Below, in pieces: positions 8,108 through 16,047 of a DNA stretch of 43,880 nt (positions are counted from its first letter, which is position 1; each line of letters begins with the position of its first letter). A program made the position numbers and the translations under genes. The DNA comes from Actinomadura sp. HBU206391 (GTDB lineage Bacteria; Actinomycetota; Actinomycetes; Streptosporangiales; Streptosporangiaceae): positions 1 through 43,880 of the forward strand of contig NZ_JABVEB010000041.1 of the NCBI RefSeq assembly GCF_014323665.1, given 5' to 3'. The notes under the pieces are model-generated. The model was not told the origin of the DNA and searched no databases. It was given only the letters and a program-made list of their open reading frames with translations.

Positions 8108-9174
8108 GGGAACCGCCTCCTCATGCGCGCGTAGGTCTTGAGCATCCGGTCGGCCCGGTCGTACACCCGCGGGTTTCTCAGCGCGGCGTTGCGGGCCATG
8201 TTCACCGGGGCGGTGCGAAGCCAGTGCAGTCCGGCGCCCAGGCGGGCGTGGGCGACCCTGCCCTCGGCGATCCGGATCTCGCGGCTCTTGAGCTGCTCCT
8301 TGAACTGCTTGCCGCCACGCCCCATGGCGATCTCGGTGATGCCGTGCTCGGCGCAGGCCTGGGCGAGCCGCAGGTTGCCGATCAGACCGGGGGAGTACTG
8401 GGCGAAGCGGGTGTCGTAGGCGGTGAACCAGCCGGCGACGGTCGCGCGGTGGCGCAGGTCGAAATTGGCCGCGACCGGCTGGTCGCCGGCGTACAGGATG
8501 TTGAGCATGCCGAAGCCGGTCCGGTGGAAATGCTCCACCAGCCGCACGATCCAGGGCCGGGCGAACCGGTCCATCCGGCCGGTGCGCCGATACTGGTCGG
8601 ACTTCCAGCGCATCAGCAGCCGCAACAGACCCGGATCGGACGACGCGAAGACATAACGCACCTCGCCGACCTCCCGGCCGAGCTTGCGCTCCTTGTAGCG
8701 GACGGTCTTGTAACTCTTCGGCGCCGCCCGGCGCGTGACCTCGGCATAGGCCTCGAAGCCCGCGCTCAGATCGATGATGGGCTCGGCCCTCTCCACCGTG
8801 TGGTGGGGCTTGAACGTCGGCTGGTGGGCGAGCAGGTGGTCGAAGTCCCAGACGCTGAGCCGGCACGCCCTGAGCAGCGCTCGCGCGTCCAGCAGCAGGT
8901 CGGGCGGCGCGATGATGCCCTGCAGGTCGGTGAGGCCGGATCCGACGGGATGGCCTATGCCGAGGGCGGAGCGCTCATGCGGGAAGAAGGCGACGACCTC
9001 CGTGCCCTCCTCCACGACTGCGACCCGGACGCCTGGGCGGCACCGGCCGACGCCGACGGTGAACTCAGGGGTGAGGAAGGGATTGGCCAGTGCCGGGTCG
9101 GATCGCTGCAGGGCCCGCCATCGTTCGATCTCGGCGGTGCCGAGGTCGAGCGGGCCGACGAGGGTGACCTTCAT
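8104..9174 (-). CDS. GNAT protein of the CelD/BcsL (FemAB-like) type
   Basis: 356 aa. Two tandem GNAT-like halves are suggested by length and by RRAAPKSYKTVRYKERKL, followed by the C-terminal acyltransferase core (GMLNILYAGDQPVAANFDL, then WFTAYDTRFAQYSPGLIGN). These are typical of the Acetyltransf_6/CelD family found in cellulose and exopolysaccharide clusters. It likely acylates or aminoacylates a sugar of the polymer. It starts 3 bp after the upstream glycosyltransferase stop, with GGTGAG upstream of the ATG. Its stop overlaps the CTG start of the next gene, and the last codons (ATGAGGAGG) provide that gene's ribosome-binding site. Confidence 0.8.
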   Translation of the reverse strand: MKVTLVGPLDLGTAEIERWRALQRSDPALANPFLTPEFTVGVGRCRPGVRVAVVEEGTEVVAFFPHERSALGIGHPVGSGLTDLQGIIAPPDLLLDARALLRACRLSVWDFDHLLAHQPTFKPHHTVERAEPIIDLSAGFEAYAEVTRRAAPKSYKTVRYKERKLGREVGEVRYVFASSDPGLLRLLMRWKSDQYRRTGRMDRFARPWIVRLVEHFHRTGFGMLNILYAGDQPVAANFDLRHRATVAGWFTAYDTRFAQYSPGLIGNLRLAQACAEHGITEIAMGRGGKQFKEQLKSREIRIAEGRVAHARLGAGLHWLRTAPVNMARNAALRNPRVYDRADRMLKTYARMRRRFP

Positions 9175-9177
9175 GGC

Positions 9178-10032
9178 TCACCGGCTCTCGACGCGGCCGA
9201 GGGCGGTGGACTGCCAGTTCACCGCTACGGGCTCCAGCGGCTGCGTGGCGGGTGTGTCGCCGAGCCGGCCTCGGAAACGGAGCCGGAGCATGGTCTTCAG
9301 TACCCGCCAGCCGTCCCGTAGCGTGCGCAGATTGGATTCGCCGTACCGGCGGTCGCGTTCATGGCTGGCGACCTCGGCCATCCGGAGGCCCGAGCGCACC
9401 GCGTTGACGCACAGCTCGGTCTCGATCTCAAAGCCGGTCGAGGTGAGCTGGAGCCGCTCGACGGCGGACCGGCGCATCGCGACGTAGCCGTAGCACAGGT
9501 CGGTCCATCTGGTCCGGTACAGGAGGTTGGCGAGCCGGGTCAGCCACCGGTTGCCCCTGCTGCGGATCCGGGTGAGGTCGTCGGACGCGCCTCCGCAGCC
9601 GTAGCGCGTGCCCTTGACGATGTCGAACCCGCGGCCGATCAGCGCTAAGAAGGCGTCGAACTCGGCCGGGTCCATGCTGCCGTCCGCGTCGAGCATGATG
9701 AGCACTTCGGAGGTCGCGGCGGCCATCCCGGTCCGCATCGCGCTGCCCTTGCCGATGGGCGGTTCGATAATGATCACTGCGTCTGGCCGCAGCAGCCGGG
9801 TGATCTCCACCGTGCCGTCGGTGGACTCGCCATCGACGATCACGACTTCGTCCGCCGCGGTCAGCCGCGGCAGAAGCCATCGAAGGTTCTCCGCCTCGTT
9901 GAGCGTCGGGATGACGGCGGTGACCGTGGGCCAGTGAGTGCTGTACCGCTCGAGACCGAGTCGGTGAGGCTGCCGTACGAGTGGTGCGCTCGAGGCGCCA
10001 TCGGCGCGCGCGAGGGGGTCGGGCGTATGCAT
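9178..10032 (-). CDS. Family-2 glycosyltransferase, dolichyl-phosphate-mannose-synthase-like
   Basis: 284 aa, first gene of the polysaccharide operon. TVTAVIPTLNEAENL, VIVDGESTDGT and IMLDADGSMDP (the D-x-D metal site) are the canonical order for DPM1/DPG-synthase-like GT2 enzymes, and FEIETELC is the conserved acceptor-side motif. There is no membrane segment, so the enzyme is probably peripheral and transfers a sugar from a nucleotide donor to a polyprenyl phosphate. The first 30 residues are variable. ATG at 10032 has only a weak G-rich upstream element. A 386-bp gene-free stretch with several inverted repeats lies upstream and presumably holds the operon promoter. Confidence 0.88.
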   Translation of the reverse strand: MHTPDPLARADGASSAPLVRQPHRLGLERYSTHWPTVTAVIPTLNEAENLRWLLPRLTAADEVVIVDGESTDGTVEITRLLRPDAVIIIEPPIGKGSAMRTGMAAATSEVLIMLDADGSMDPAEFDAFLALIGRGFDIVKGTRYGCGGASDDLTRIRSRGNRWLTRLANLLYRTRWTDLCYGYVAMRRSAVERLQLTSTGFEIETELCVNAVRSGLRMAEVASHERDRRYGESNLRTLRDGWRVLKTMLRLRFRGRLGDTPATQPLEPVAVNWQSTALGRVESR

Positions 10033-10083
10033 GGTAGCCCCCGTGGGAGTGGTGTCTGCTCATTTGACGCCAGCCGTCCCCGT

Positions 10084-10104
10084 CATGCGTCGAGTAATCA
10101 CGCA
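10084..10104. promoter_or_regulatory. Inverted repeat upstream of the polysaccharide operon
   Basis: ATGCGT and ACGCAT arms are separated by 9 bp, about 50 bp upstream of the first glycosyltransferase start. Position and symmetry fit an operator or another protein-binding site. No regulator is encoded next to it. Confidence 0.3.
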
Positions 10105-10166
10105 TCGCTCCCTTTGGTGACGCAGTGCTCACCATGCATGCCGTACCATTCCGTCACATAAGGGGT

Positions 10167-10185
10167 CGGTCACTCGCCGTGACCG
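10167..10185. promoter_or_regulatory. Inverted repeat CGGTCAC-n5-GTGACCG
   Basis: Perfect 7-bp arms with a 5-bp spacer, 135 bp upstream of the polysaccharide operon. It is not followed by a T-tract, so an operator is more likely than a terminator. Confidence 0.35.
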
Positions 10186-10336
10186 GGCGCGTATGCAGCG
10201 TTAGTCCTGACTTTGAGCCACGGAGCCGCGTTCGGTTGCGGCTTTACCCAAAGATGAATATCGGATTACCGCCACATGACCCGGCGCTGCCCATGGATCT
10301 ACCCGGGCGGGCGGCTCGGCGCGGCGGCCGCGCGGA

Positions 10337-10371
10337 CGGCCGATTCGGCCGAGACCACCGAGCCGGCTCGG
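10337..10371 (-). terminator. Paired hairpins after mak
   Basis: Two adjacent palindromes lie about 50-80 bp past the mak stop in the direction of transcription: CCGAGCC/GGCTCGG (10358-10371) and CGGCCGA-T-TCGGCCG (10337-10351). There is no T-run. Actinomycete terminators often lack one, so this is a plausible end of the glgE-treS-mak operon. Confidence 0.4.
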
Positions 10372-10418
10372 ACGGCTGAGCCGGCCCGGGCCCCAGGCGG
10401 CTCGGCGACCGGTGCGGC

Positions 10419-11843
10419 TCAGATCACGAAGTGGCGGAACGAGCTGAGCGGGATGTGCAGCCAGGACGGGCGGTTGCGCGCCTCGTACAGCACCTCGTAC
10501 ACGGCCTTGTCGTACTCGAAGGCGCGGAGCAGCACCTCGTGCGCGGCCGGGTCGGGCCCGCCGCCCTCGGCGTAGCCGCGGCAGAACGCGATCCTGTTGC
10601 GCTCGGCCCACTCACGGGCGCGGAACTCCAGCTGCTCGCCCAGCTCCGGGGCGATCTGGCGCTGCCCGGCGAGCAGGTGGCGGGAGGCGTACTCGAAGGA
10701 GCGGAGCATGCCTGCGACGTCGCGCAGCGGGTGGCTCGGGTGGCGCCGTTCGACCAGCGTGTGGAGGGGTTCGCCCTCGAAGTCGAGCAGCATCCAGCCG
10801 CGTTCGGTACGCATGACCTGGCCGAGGTGGTAGTCACCGTGGATTCGCTGCACCGCCAGCGGCTCGTCCTGCTTGGCGAGGTCGTCGAACACCGTGTCGA
10901 TCATCGCGACGTACGGCGCCAGTTCCGGCACCACGAGGACCGTCTCGTGCAGCCGCCGGTGCATGTCCTCGGCCATCGCCCGGATGTCGTCCACGGGGAG
11001 CTCGGACACTCCGAAGGCCCTGGCGAGGTCGCGGTGCACCGTGGCGGTCACGATGCCCAGCCGCTCAGCCTCCGAGGCGAAGTCACCGCCCACCTCGTCG
11101 GCGTGCAGGTCCGCCTCGGCATAGAGGTCACGGACACTCGTGGCCGCGAGCCGCCAGCCGTCGGTGGCCGTGCGCAGGAACCCCGACAGCATGGCGAGCG
11201 TGGTGGGCTCACCGTCGAGATCCATCTCAACCCAGCCGTGCAGCGCCGGGATGTGCTCGCACCCCACCCGGGTGAGCCCGAGGTTGAGCTCGAGATCGGG
11301 GTTGGTCCCAGGGGTGATCCGGCGGAACAACTTGCAGATATAGGTCTCCCCGAAGATCAGGGAGGTGTTGCTCTGTTCCGCCGGGCTGGCCAGGCTGACC
11401 AGGTCGGTCTCGATCTCCTGCCCTGGCACGGCCCGCAGGCGCAGCGGGCCGGTGTCGGCGTTGCGGGCCATTCCGGTGAGCAGCATCCGGGTGAGCTCGG
11501 GATCATGCACGGCGTCGTAGACGTGCCGCCCGCCCAACTGCCCGATCTCGGCGTACTCCAGCCGGCCGGGCAGTTGCGCGCGCGTCCCGAGCAGCAGCTG
11601 GTAGCGGTCGACGGCCGTGCCGGTCCCGGCGGCATGGCCGACCCCGATGATGAGGTGGTGCAGGCCGGGGTCACCGCCGGTCAGCTCGGTGGCGTCGAGC
11701 ACCGTGACCGTGCGCACCTCCCGGCCCTTGCCGGCGAACCAGCGCTGCCGGGGCACCCACTCCTCGAGGAGCCCGCACAGCCCCGGCAGATCGACGACGT
11801 TGTCTGGGGCCGGTACCCCGCTGGGGTGGTCGGACGACCGCAC
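10419..11843 (-). CDS. mak: Maltokinase (Mak/Pep2)
   Basis: 474 aa, GTG start 3 bp after the treS stop. The enzyme phosphorylates maltose with ATP to maltose 1-phosphate, the substrate of GlgE. The sequence shows the aminoglycoside-phosphotransferase-like fold: an N-terminal cap with WFAGKGREV, the nucleotide-binding region SNTSLIFGETYICKLFR, the catalytic loop R-I-H-G-D-Y-H-L-G-Q and the metal site LLDFEGEP. The C-terminal segment (SHPLRDVAGMLRSFEYA, then an AFEYDKAVYEVLYEARNRP helix) is diagnostic of the Mak/Pep2 family. It is the last gene of the operon. In several actinomycetes glgB follows, but here no branching enzyme gene comes next. Confidence 0.93.
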   Translation of the reverse strand: MRSSDHPSGVPAPDNVVDLPGLCGLLEEWVPRQRWFAGKGREVRTVTVLDATELTGGDPGLHHLIIGVGHAAGTGTAVDRYQLLLGTRAQLPGRLEYAEIGQLGGRHVYDAVHDPELTRMLLTGMARNADTGPLRLRAVPGQEIETDLVSLASPAEQSNTSLIFGETYICKLFRRITPGTNPDLELNLGLTRVGCEHIPALHGWVEMDLDGEPTTLAMLSGFLRTATDGWRLAATSVRDLYAEADLHADEVGGDFASEAERLGIVTATVHRDLARAFGVSELPVDDIRAMAEDMHRRLHETVLVVPELAPYVAMIDTVFDDLAKQDEPLAVQRIHGDYHLGQVMRTERGWMLLDFEGEPLHTLVERRHPSHPLRDVAGMLRSFEYASRHLLAGQRQIAPELGEQLEFRAREWAERNRIAFCRGYAEGGGPDPAAHEVLLRAFEYDKAVYEVLYEARNRPSWLHIPLSSFRHFVI

Positions 11844-11846
11844 GAA

Positions 11847-13637
11847 CTACTTCACCTCTTCTTGTTCTTCGCCTTCTGTCTCGCGGGTGGCAGGAACGGG
11901 GGGTAGGAGGAACCAGTAGAAACCATGCCCAGGAAGCGTGAGGAGATACGGCAGCTCGCCGGCTGCGGGGAACTGAACGCCGCCCATGCACTCGATCGGC
12001 GTGGATCCCTCGAAGCGGCGCAGGTCGAGCTCGACCGGCTGCGGGAAGCGCGACAGGTTGTTCACGCACAGCACACGGTCGTCGCCGAACTCCCGGACGA
12101 ACGCCAGCACGCTCGGGTTGGAGGCCGACAGCTCGACGTAGGAGCCGAGGCCGAACACCGGATGCCGCTTGCGGATCTCGATCATCTTGCGGGTCCAGTG
12201 CAGCAGCGAGCCCGGGTTGTTCTGCTGCGCCTCGACATTGATCGCCTGGTACCCGTAGATCGGGTCCATGATCACTGGGAGGTAGAGCCGGGCCGGATCG
12301 GCCTTGGAGAAGCCCGCGTTGCGGTCCGGGGTCCACTGCATCGGGGTGCGGACCCCGTCCCGGTCGCCCAGCCAGATGTTGTCGCCCATCCCGATCTCGT
12401 CACCGTAGTAGAGCACCGGCGAGCCCGGCAGCGACAGCAGGAGGGCGGTGAACAGCTCGAGCTGGTTGCGGTCGTTGTCGAGCAGCGGGGCCAGGCGCCG
12501 CCGGATGCCGATGTTGGCCTTCATCCGGGGATCCTTGGCGTACTCCGTGTACATGTAGTCGCGCTCTTCGTCGGTCACCATCTCGAGCGTCAGCTCGTCG
12601 TGGTTGCGCAGGAAGATGCCCCACTGGCAGTTCTCCGGAATCTTCGGCGTCTGCGCCATGATCTCGGATATGGGGTAGCGCTGCTCACGGCGTACGGCCA
12701 TGAAGATCCGCGGCATCACCGGGAAGTGGAACGCCATGTGGCACTCGTCCCCGCCGGTGGCCGGGTCGCCGAAGTACTCCACCACGTCGGCCGGCCACTG
12801 GTTGGCCTCGGCCAGCATCACCCGGTCGGGGTAGAGCCGGTCGATCTCCGCGCGGACCCGCTTGAGGTAGTCGTGCGTCTCGGGCAGGTTCTCGCAGTTC
12901 GTTCCCTCGCGCGCGTAGAGGTAGGGCACCGCGTCGAGCCGGAACCCGTCGATGCCGAGGTCCAGCCAGAACCGCAGGACCTCGATCATCGCGTCCTGGA
13001 CGTCGGGGTTATCGTAGTTCAGGTCGGGCTGGTGGGAGAAGAACCGGTGCCAGAAGTACTGGCCGCGCACCGGATCGTAGGTCCAGTTCGACGCCTCGGT
13101 GTCGACGAAGATGATGCGGGCGTCGGCGTACTTGTCGTCGGTGTCCGACCACATGTAGAAGTCGCCGTACGGCCCGTCCGGATCGGAGCGGGACGCCTGG
13201 AACCACGGGTGCTGGTCACTCGTGTGGTTCATGACCAGGTCCGCGATGACCCGGATGCCCCGCGCGTGCGCCTCGTCGATCAGCTCGACGAAGTCGCCGA
13301 GATCGCCGAACTCCGGCAGGATCTTGGTGTACTCGCTGATGTCGTACCCGCCGTCGCGCAGCGGGGACTGATAGATCGGCAACAGCCAGATGCAGTCGAT
13401 ACCGAGCCACTGCAGGTAGTCGAGTCGCTGGATCAGCCCGCGGATGTCTCCGGTGCCGTCATCGCTGGAGTCGTTGAAACCCCTGATGGCGACCTCGTAG
13501 AAGACGGCCCGCTTGTACCAGTGGGGGTCGTTGGGCTTCTCGCGTGTGAACGTGTCAGGAATGGGCTCGACGGCCGCGGTGTCGAGGGCGGCGGTGTCGG
13601 CCTCCGGCAGGGTGCCGGGAGAAGGCGGCGTGGTCAA
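11847..13637 (-). CDS. treS: Trehalose synthase / maltose alpha-D-glucosyltransferase (TreS)
   Basis: 596 aa, GH13 family. It interconverts trehalose and maltose, feeding maltokinase. Visible motifs: [15 protein letters not shown] near the N-terminus, [14 protein letters not shown] (conserved region I), [10 protein letters not shown] with the nucleophile Asp, MLAEANQWP with the acid/base Glu, and FLRNHDELT with the transition-state Asp. The C-terminal beta domain ends at about residue 575, followed by an acidic tail. The only reasonable start is TTG at 13637, which overlaps the glgE stop as TTGA; no in-frame ATG or GTG occurs before the conserved domain. There is no fused maltokinase domain, since mak is separate. 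The overlap points to coupling with glgE. Confidence 0.95.
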   Translation of the reverse strand: MTTPPSPGTLPEADTAALDTAAVEPIPDTFTREKPNDPHWYKRAVFYEVAIRGFNDSSDDGTGDIRGLIQRLDYLQWLGIDCIWLLPIYQSPLRDGGYDISEYTKILPEFGDLGDFVELIDEAHARGIRVIADLVMNHTSDQHPWFQASRSDPDGPYGDFYMWSDTDDKYADARIIFVDTEASNWTYDPVRGQYFWHRFFSHQPDLNYDNPDVQDAMIEVLRFWLDLGIDGFRLDAVPYLYAREGTNCENLPETHDYLKRVRAEIDRLYPDRVMLAEANQWPADVVEYFGDPATGGDECHMAFHFPVMPRIFMAVRREQRYPISEIMAQTPKIPENCQWGIFLRNHDELTLEMVTDEERDYMYTEYAKDPRMKANIGIRRRLAPLLDNDRNQLELFTALLLSLPGSPVLYYGDEIGMGDNIWLGDRDGVRTPMQWTPDRNAGFSKADPARLYLPVIMDPIYGYQAINVEAQQNNPGSLLHWTRKMIEIRKRHPVFGLGSYVELSASNPSVLAFVREFGDDRVLCVNNLSRFPQPVELDLRRFEGSTPIECMGGVQFPAAGELPYLLTLPGHGFYWFLLPPVPATRETEGEEQEEVK

Positions 13638-15748
13638 CTCTCAGTTCTCCGGACCGTGAAGATGTGCGCTGGCTGGGTATGCGGGTCGAGGCGTACGTAA
13701 TTGGACTGCCGCCAGTCATAGGACTCGCCGGACAGCTCGTCGGTGACGACGAACTCCTCCGACCAGTCGAGACCGAGCGCGGGCAGATCGAGATTGACGG
13801 TCGCCTCGCGTACATGGTGCGGGTTGAGGTTCACGACGGCCAGCACGACATCGCCGAGCCCGCCGGTGGACGCACCGTCGTCCGGGCCCACCTGACCGTC
13901 GCCGAGCCGCCGCTTGGAGAAGCAGATCACGTCCGGTTGATCGACGTGGTGGAACCGCGGATTACGGAGCAGTTGCAGCGCCGGGTGGGCCCTTCGCAGC
14001 GTGTTGAGCCGGGTGATCAGGGGAGCGATGCCCCGGCCCTCCCGCTCGGCGGCCTCCCAGTCGCGCGGCCGGTACTGGTACTTCTCCGAGTCGCGGTACT
14101 CCTCGCTGCCCGGGCGCACCGGACTGTTCTCGATCAGCTCGTACCCGGAGTAGACGCCCCAGGTGGGGGAGAGCAGCGCGGCGAGGATCGCCCGGATCTC
14201 GAAGGCCGGCCGGCCTCCGTGCACGAGGTACTCGTTGAGGATGTCCGGCGTGTTGACGAAGAAGTTCGGCCGCATGTACTTCGCGGCGTCCCCGGAGAGC
14301 TCGTGGAGGTACTCCTCGAGCTCCGGCTTGCTGTTGCGCCAGGTGAAGTAGGTGTACGACTGATGGAAGCCGATCTTGCCGAGAGTGTGCATCATCGCCG
14401 GCCGGGTGAACGCCTCGGCGAGGAACAGCACATCGGGCGCGATCGCGTGGACCTCGGCCAGCAGCCGGGCCCAGAAGGCGACCGGCTTGGTGTGCGGGTT
14501 GTCCACCCGGAAGATCCGCACGCCGTGGTCCATCCAGTGGAGCACGACCCGCTTGACCTCCTGGTAGATGCCCTCGGGGTCGTTGTCGAAGTTGAGCGGA
14601 TAGATGTCCTGGTACTTCTTCGGCGGGTTCTCGGCGTAGGCGATGGTGCCGTCGGCGCGGGTGGTGAACCACTCCGGATGCTCCTTCACCCAGGGGTGGT
14701 CCGGAGAGCACTGCAGCGCCAGGTCGAGAGCGACCTCGAGCCCGAGCGCCTGCGCATGGGCGACGAAGGCGTCGAAGTCGTCGATCGAGCCGAGCTCGGG
14801 GTGCACGGCATCGTGCCCGCCCTCCTCGGATCCGATCGCCCAGGGCGAACCGGGATCATGCGGCCCCGGGTTCAGGGTGTTGTTCGGTCCCTTGCGGAAC
14901 GTCCTGCCGATCGGGTGGATCGGCGGCAGGTACACGACATCGAAGCCCATGGCGGCGACCGCGGGAAGACGCTTCATCGCGGTACGGAGCGTTCCAGAGG
15001 TCGGAGCTCTGCGCCCCATCGGGTCGGACGCGGTCCCCTCGGAACGAGGGAAGAACTCGTACCAGGAGCCGAACAGCGCCCGCTCGCGGTGCACGACCAC
15101 CGGCAGCCACGCCGAGGCGGAGTCGAGCTCGCGCAGCGGGTACTCGCGCAGCAGCTCCAGGACCTCGGGCGCACTCGCCGCGGCCAGCCTGGGGAGTACC
15201 GGAATGGCCGGGTCGGCCAGGTCGCGGGCCAGCGAGTCGAGGACGGGCCGCCGCGCCTCCGGTACGCCCTCGGCGGCGCGGGCGAACAGCAGCGCCCCCT
15301 CCTCGAACATGAGGTCGACGTCCTGCCCGCGCGGCACCTTGATCTTGGCGTCGTGCAGCCAGTGCGCCACGGGATCGCCCCACGCCTCCACGCGGAAGTG
15401 CCAGAGACCCGTCTCGTCGGGGGTCACCTCGGCGGTGAGGCGGTCGGTTCCGGGCACGGGCTCGCTCATGCGCACGAGGGGCCGCGTGGTGCCGTCCGGG
15501 GCGCGCAGCACCACGCCGGCGCCGAGCATCTCGTGGCCTTCGCGGAACACCGTCGCGCTGACGCCGAAGGTCTCGCCGACGGCGGCCTTGGCCGGCCACC
15601 GACCGCAGTCGACCACGGGTTCTACGTCCAGGATGGGTATGCGCTCGATCATCGCTGGCAACGCTACCGGCGGGGTCTCGGGCACGGTGCCGACTTCCGC
15701 CAAGTGATGATCACCCGTGTCTCGGGTCATATCCGGCTCAACACCCAT
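13634..15748 (-). CDS. glgE: Alpha-1,4-glucan:maltose-1-phosphate maltosyltransferase (GlgE)
   Basis: 704 aa, GH13_3. It transfers maltose from maltose 1-phosphate to the non-reducing end of alpha-1,4-glucans. The N-terminal domain begins at [20 protein letters not shown], as in characterised GlgE enzymes. The catalytic domain has [31 protein letters not shown] (nucleophile Asp), [10 protein letters not shown] (acid/base Glu) and [10 protein letters not shown] (Asp of the third motif). The ATG at 15748 has GAGGTGAGGG directly upstream. Internal ATGs at 15730 and 15652 are possible but lack such a site. First gene of glgE-treS-mak, divergent from glgP across a 299-bp region where I could not identify a confident promoter for either side. 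Confidence 0.95.
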   Translation of the reverse strand: MGVEPDMTRDTGDHHLAEVGTVPETPPVALPAMIERIPILDVEPVVDCGRWPAKAAVGETFGVSATVFREGHEMLGAGVVLRAPDGTTRPLVRMSEPVPGTDRLTAEVTPDETGLWHFRVEAWGDPVAHWLHDAKIKVPRGQDVDLMFEEGALLFARAAEGVPEARRPVLDSLARDLADPAIPVLPRLAAASAPEVLELLREYPLRELDSASAWLPVVVHRERALFGSWYEFFPRSEGTASDPMGRRAPTSGTLRTAMKRLPAVAAMGFDVVYLPPIHPIGRTFRKGPNNTLNPGPHDPGSPWAIGSEEGGHDAVHPELGSIDDFDAFVAHAQALGLEVALDLALQCSPDHPWVKEHPEWFTTRADGTIAYAENPPKKYQDIYPLNFDNDPEGIYQEVKRVVLHWMDHGVRIFRVDNPHTKPVAFWARLLAEVHAIAPDVLFLAEAFTRPAMMHTLGKIGFHQSYTYFTWRNSKPELEEYLHELSGDAAKYMRPNFFVNTPDILNEYLVHGGRPAFEIRAILAALLSPTWGVYSGYELIENSPVRPGSEEYRDSEKYQYRPRDWEAAEREGRGIAPLITRLNTLRRAHPALQLLRNPRFHHVDQPDVICFSKRRLGDGQVGPDDGASTGGLGDVVLAVVNLNPHHVREATVNLDLPALGLDWSEEFVVTDELSGESYDWRQSNYVRLDPHTQPAHIFTVRRTES

Positions 15749-16047
15749 CCCTCACCTCTGCCGACCTCCCCTGCCATAGTGCGTGATCCATACGAGTGGA
15801 ATGTCCGCTCCGGCTGCTTATCCAAGCGTCTCCATGCCCGAATCCGACGCCTACTCTCTAGTACGACCCCGGTAACTTTCTGCCATGCATCCACCACGTG
15901 AGGTCATCGTCGACTTTGCCGCCCGAGTCGACTCAGTAAGGCGCCGGTGTCAGCCATCCGAGACGGACACCCTTGACCAACATGAAGGAATCTTGTGTGC
16001 GGTTTTGGGTCGCGAACACCCCTGGCCTGCGCATAGCGTTACCCACC

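Larger units (their letters stand above)
10033..10418. other. Gene-free region between the polysaccharide operon and mak
   Basis: 386 bp between the first gene of the polysaccharide operon and the end of mak. The left half is less GC-rich and carries two inverted repeats (10084-10104 and 10167-10185). The right half is GC-rich and carries two adjacent hairpins (10337-10371) just past the mak stop. Short ORFs here lack ribosome-binding sites and were not accepted. Confidence 0.6.

Noticed and set aside
10125..10379. 84-aa frame upstream of the polysaccharide operon
   Set aside because: No ribosome-binding site, mixed composition, and it runs through the inverted repeats and hairpins.
11925..15901. 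Two long + strand frames (591 and 745 aa)
   Set aside because: They are antisense to treS and glgE, whose catalytic motifs are unmistakable; both frames are Arg/Val/Gln-rich shadows.
15973..16047. ATG starts of glgP upstream of the GTG
   Set aside because: The added 25 residues do not match the conserved family N-terminus, and the region looks like promoter sequence.
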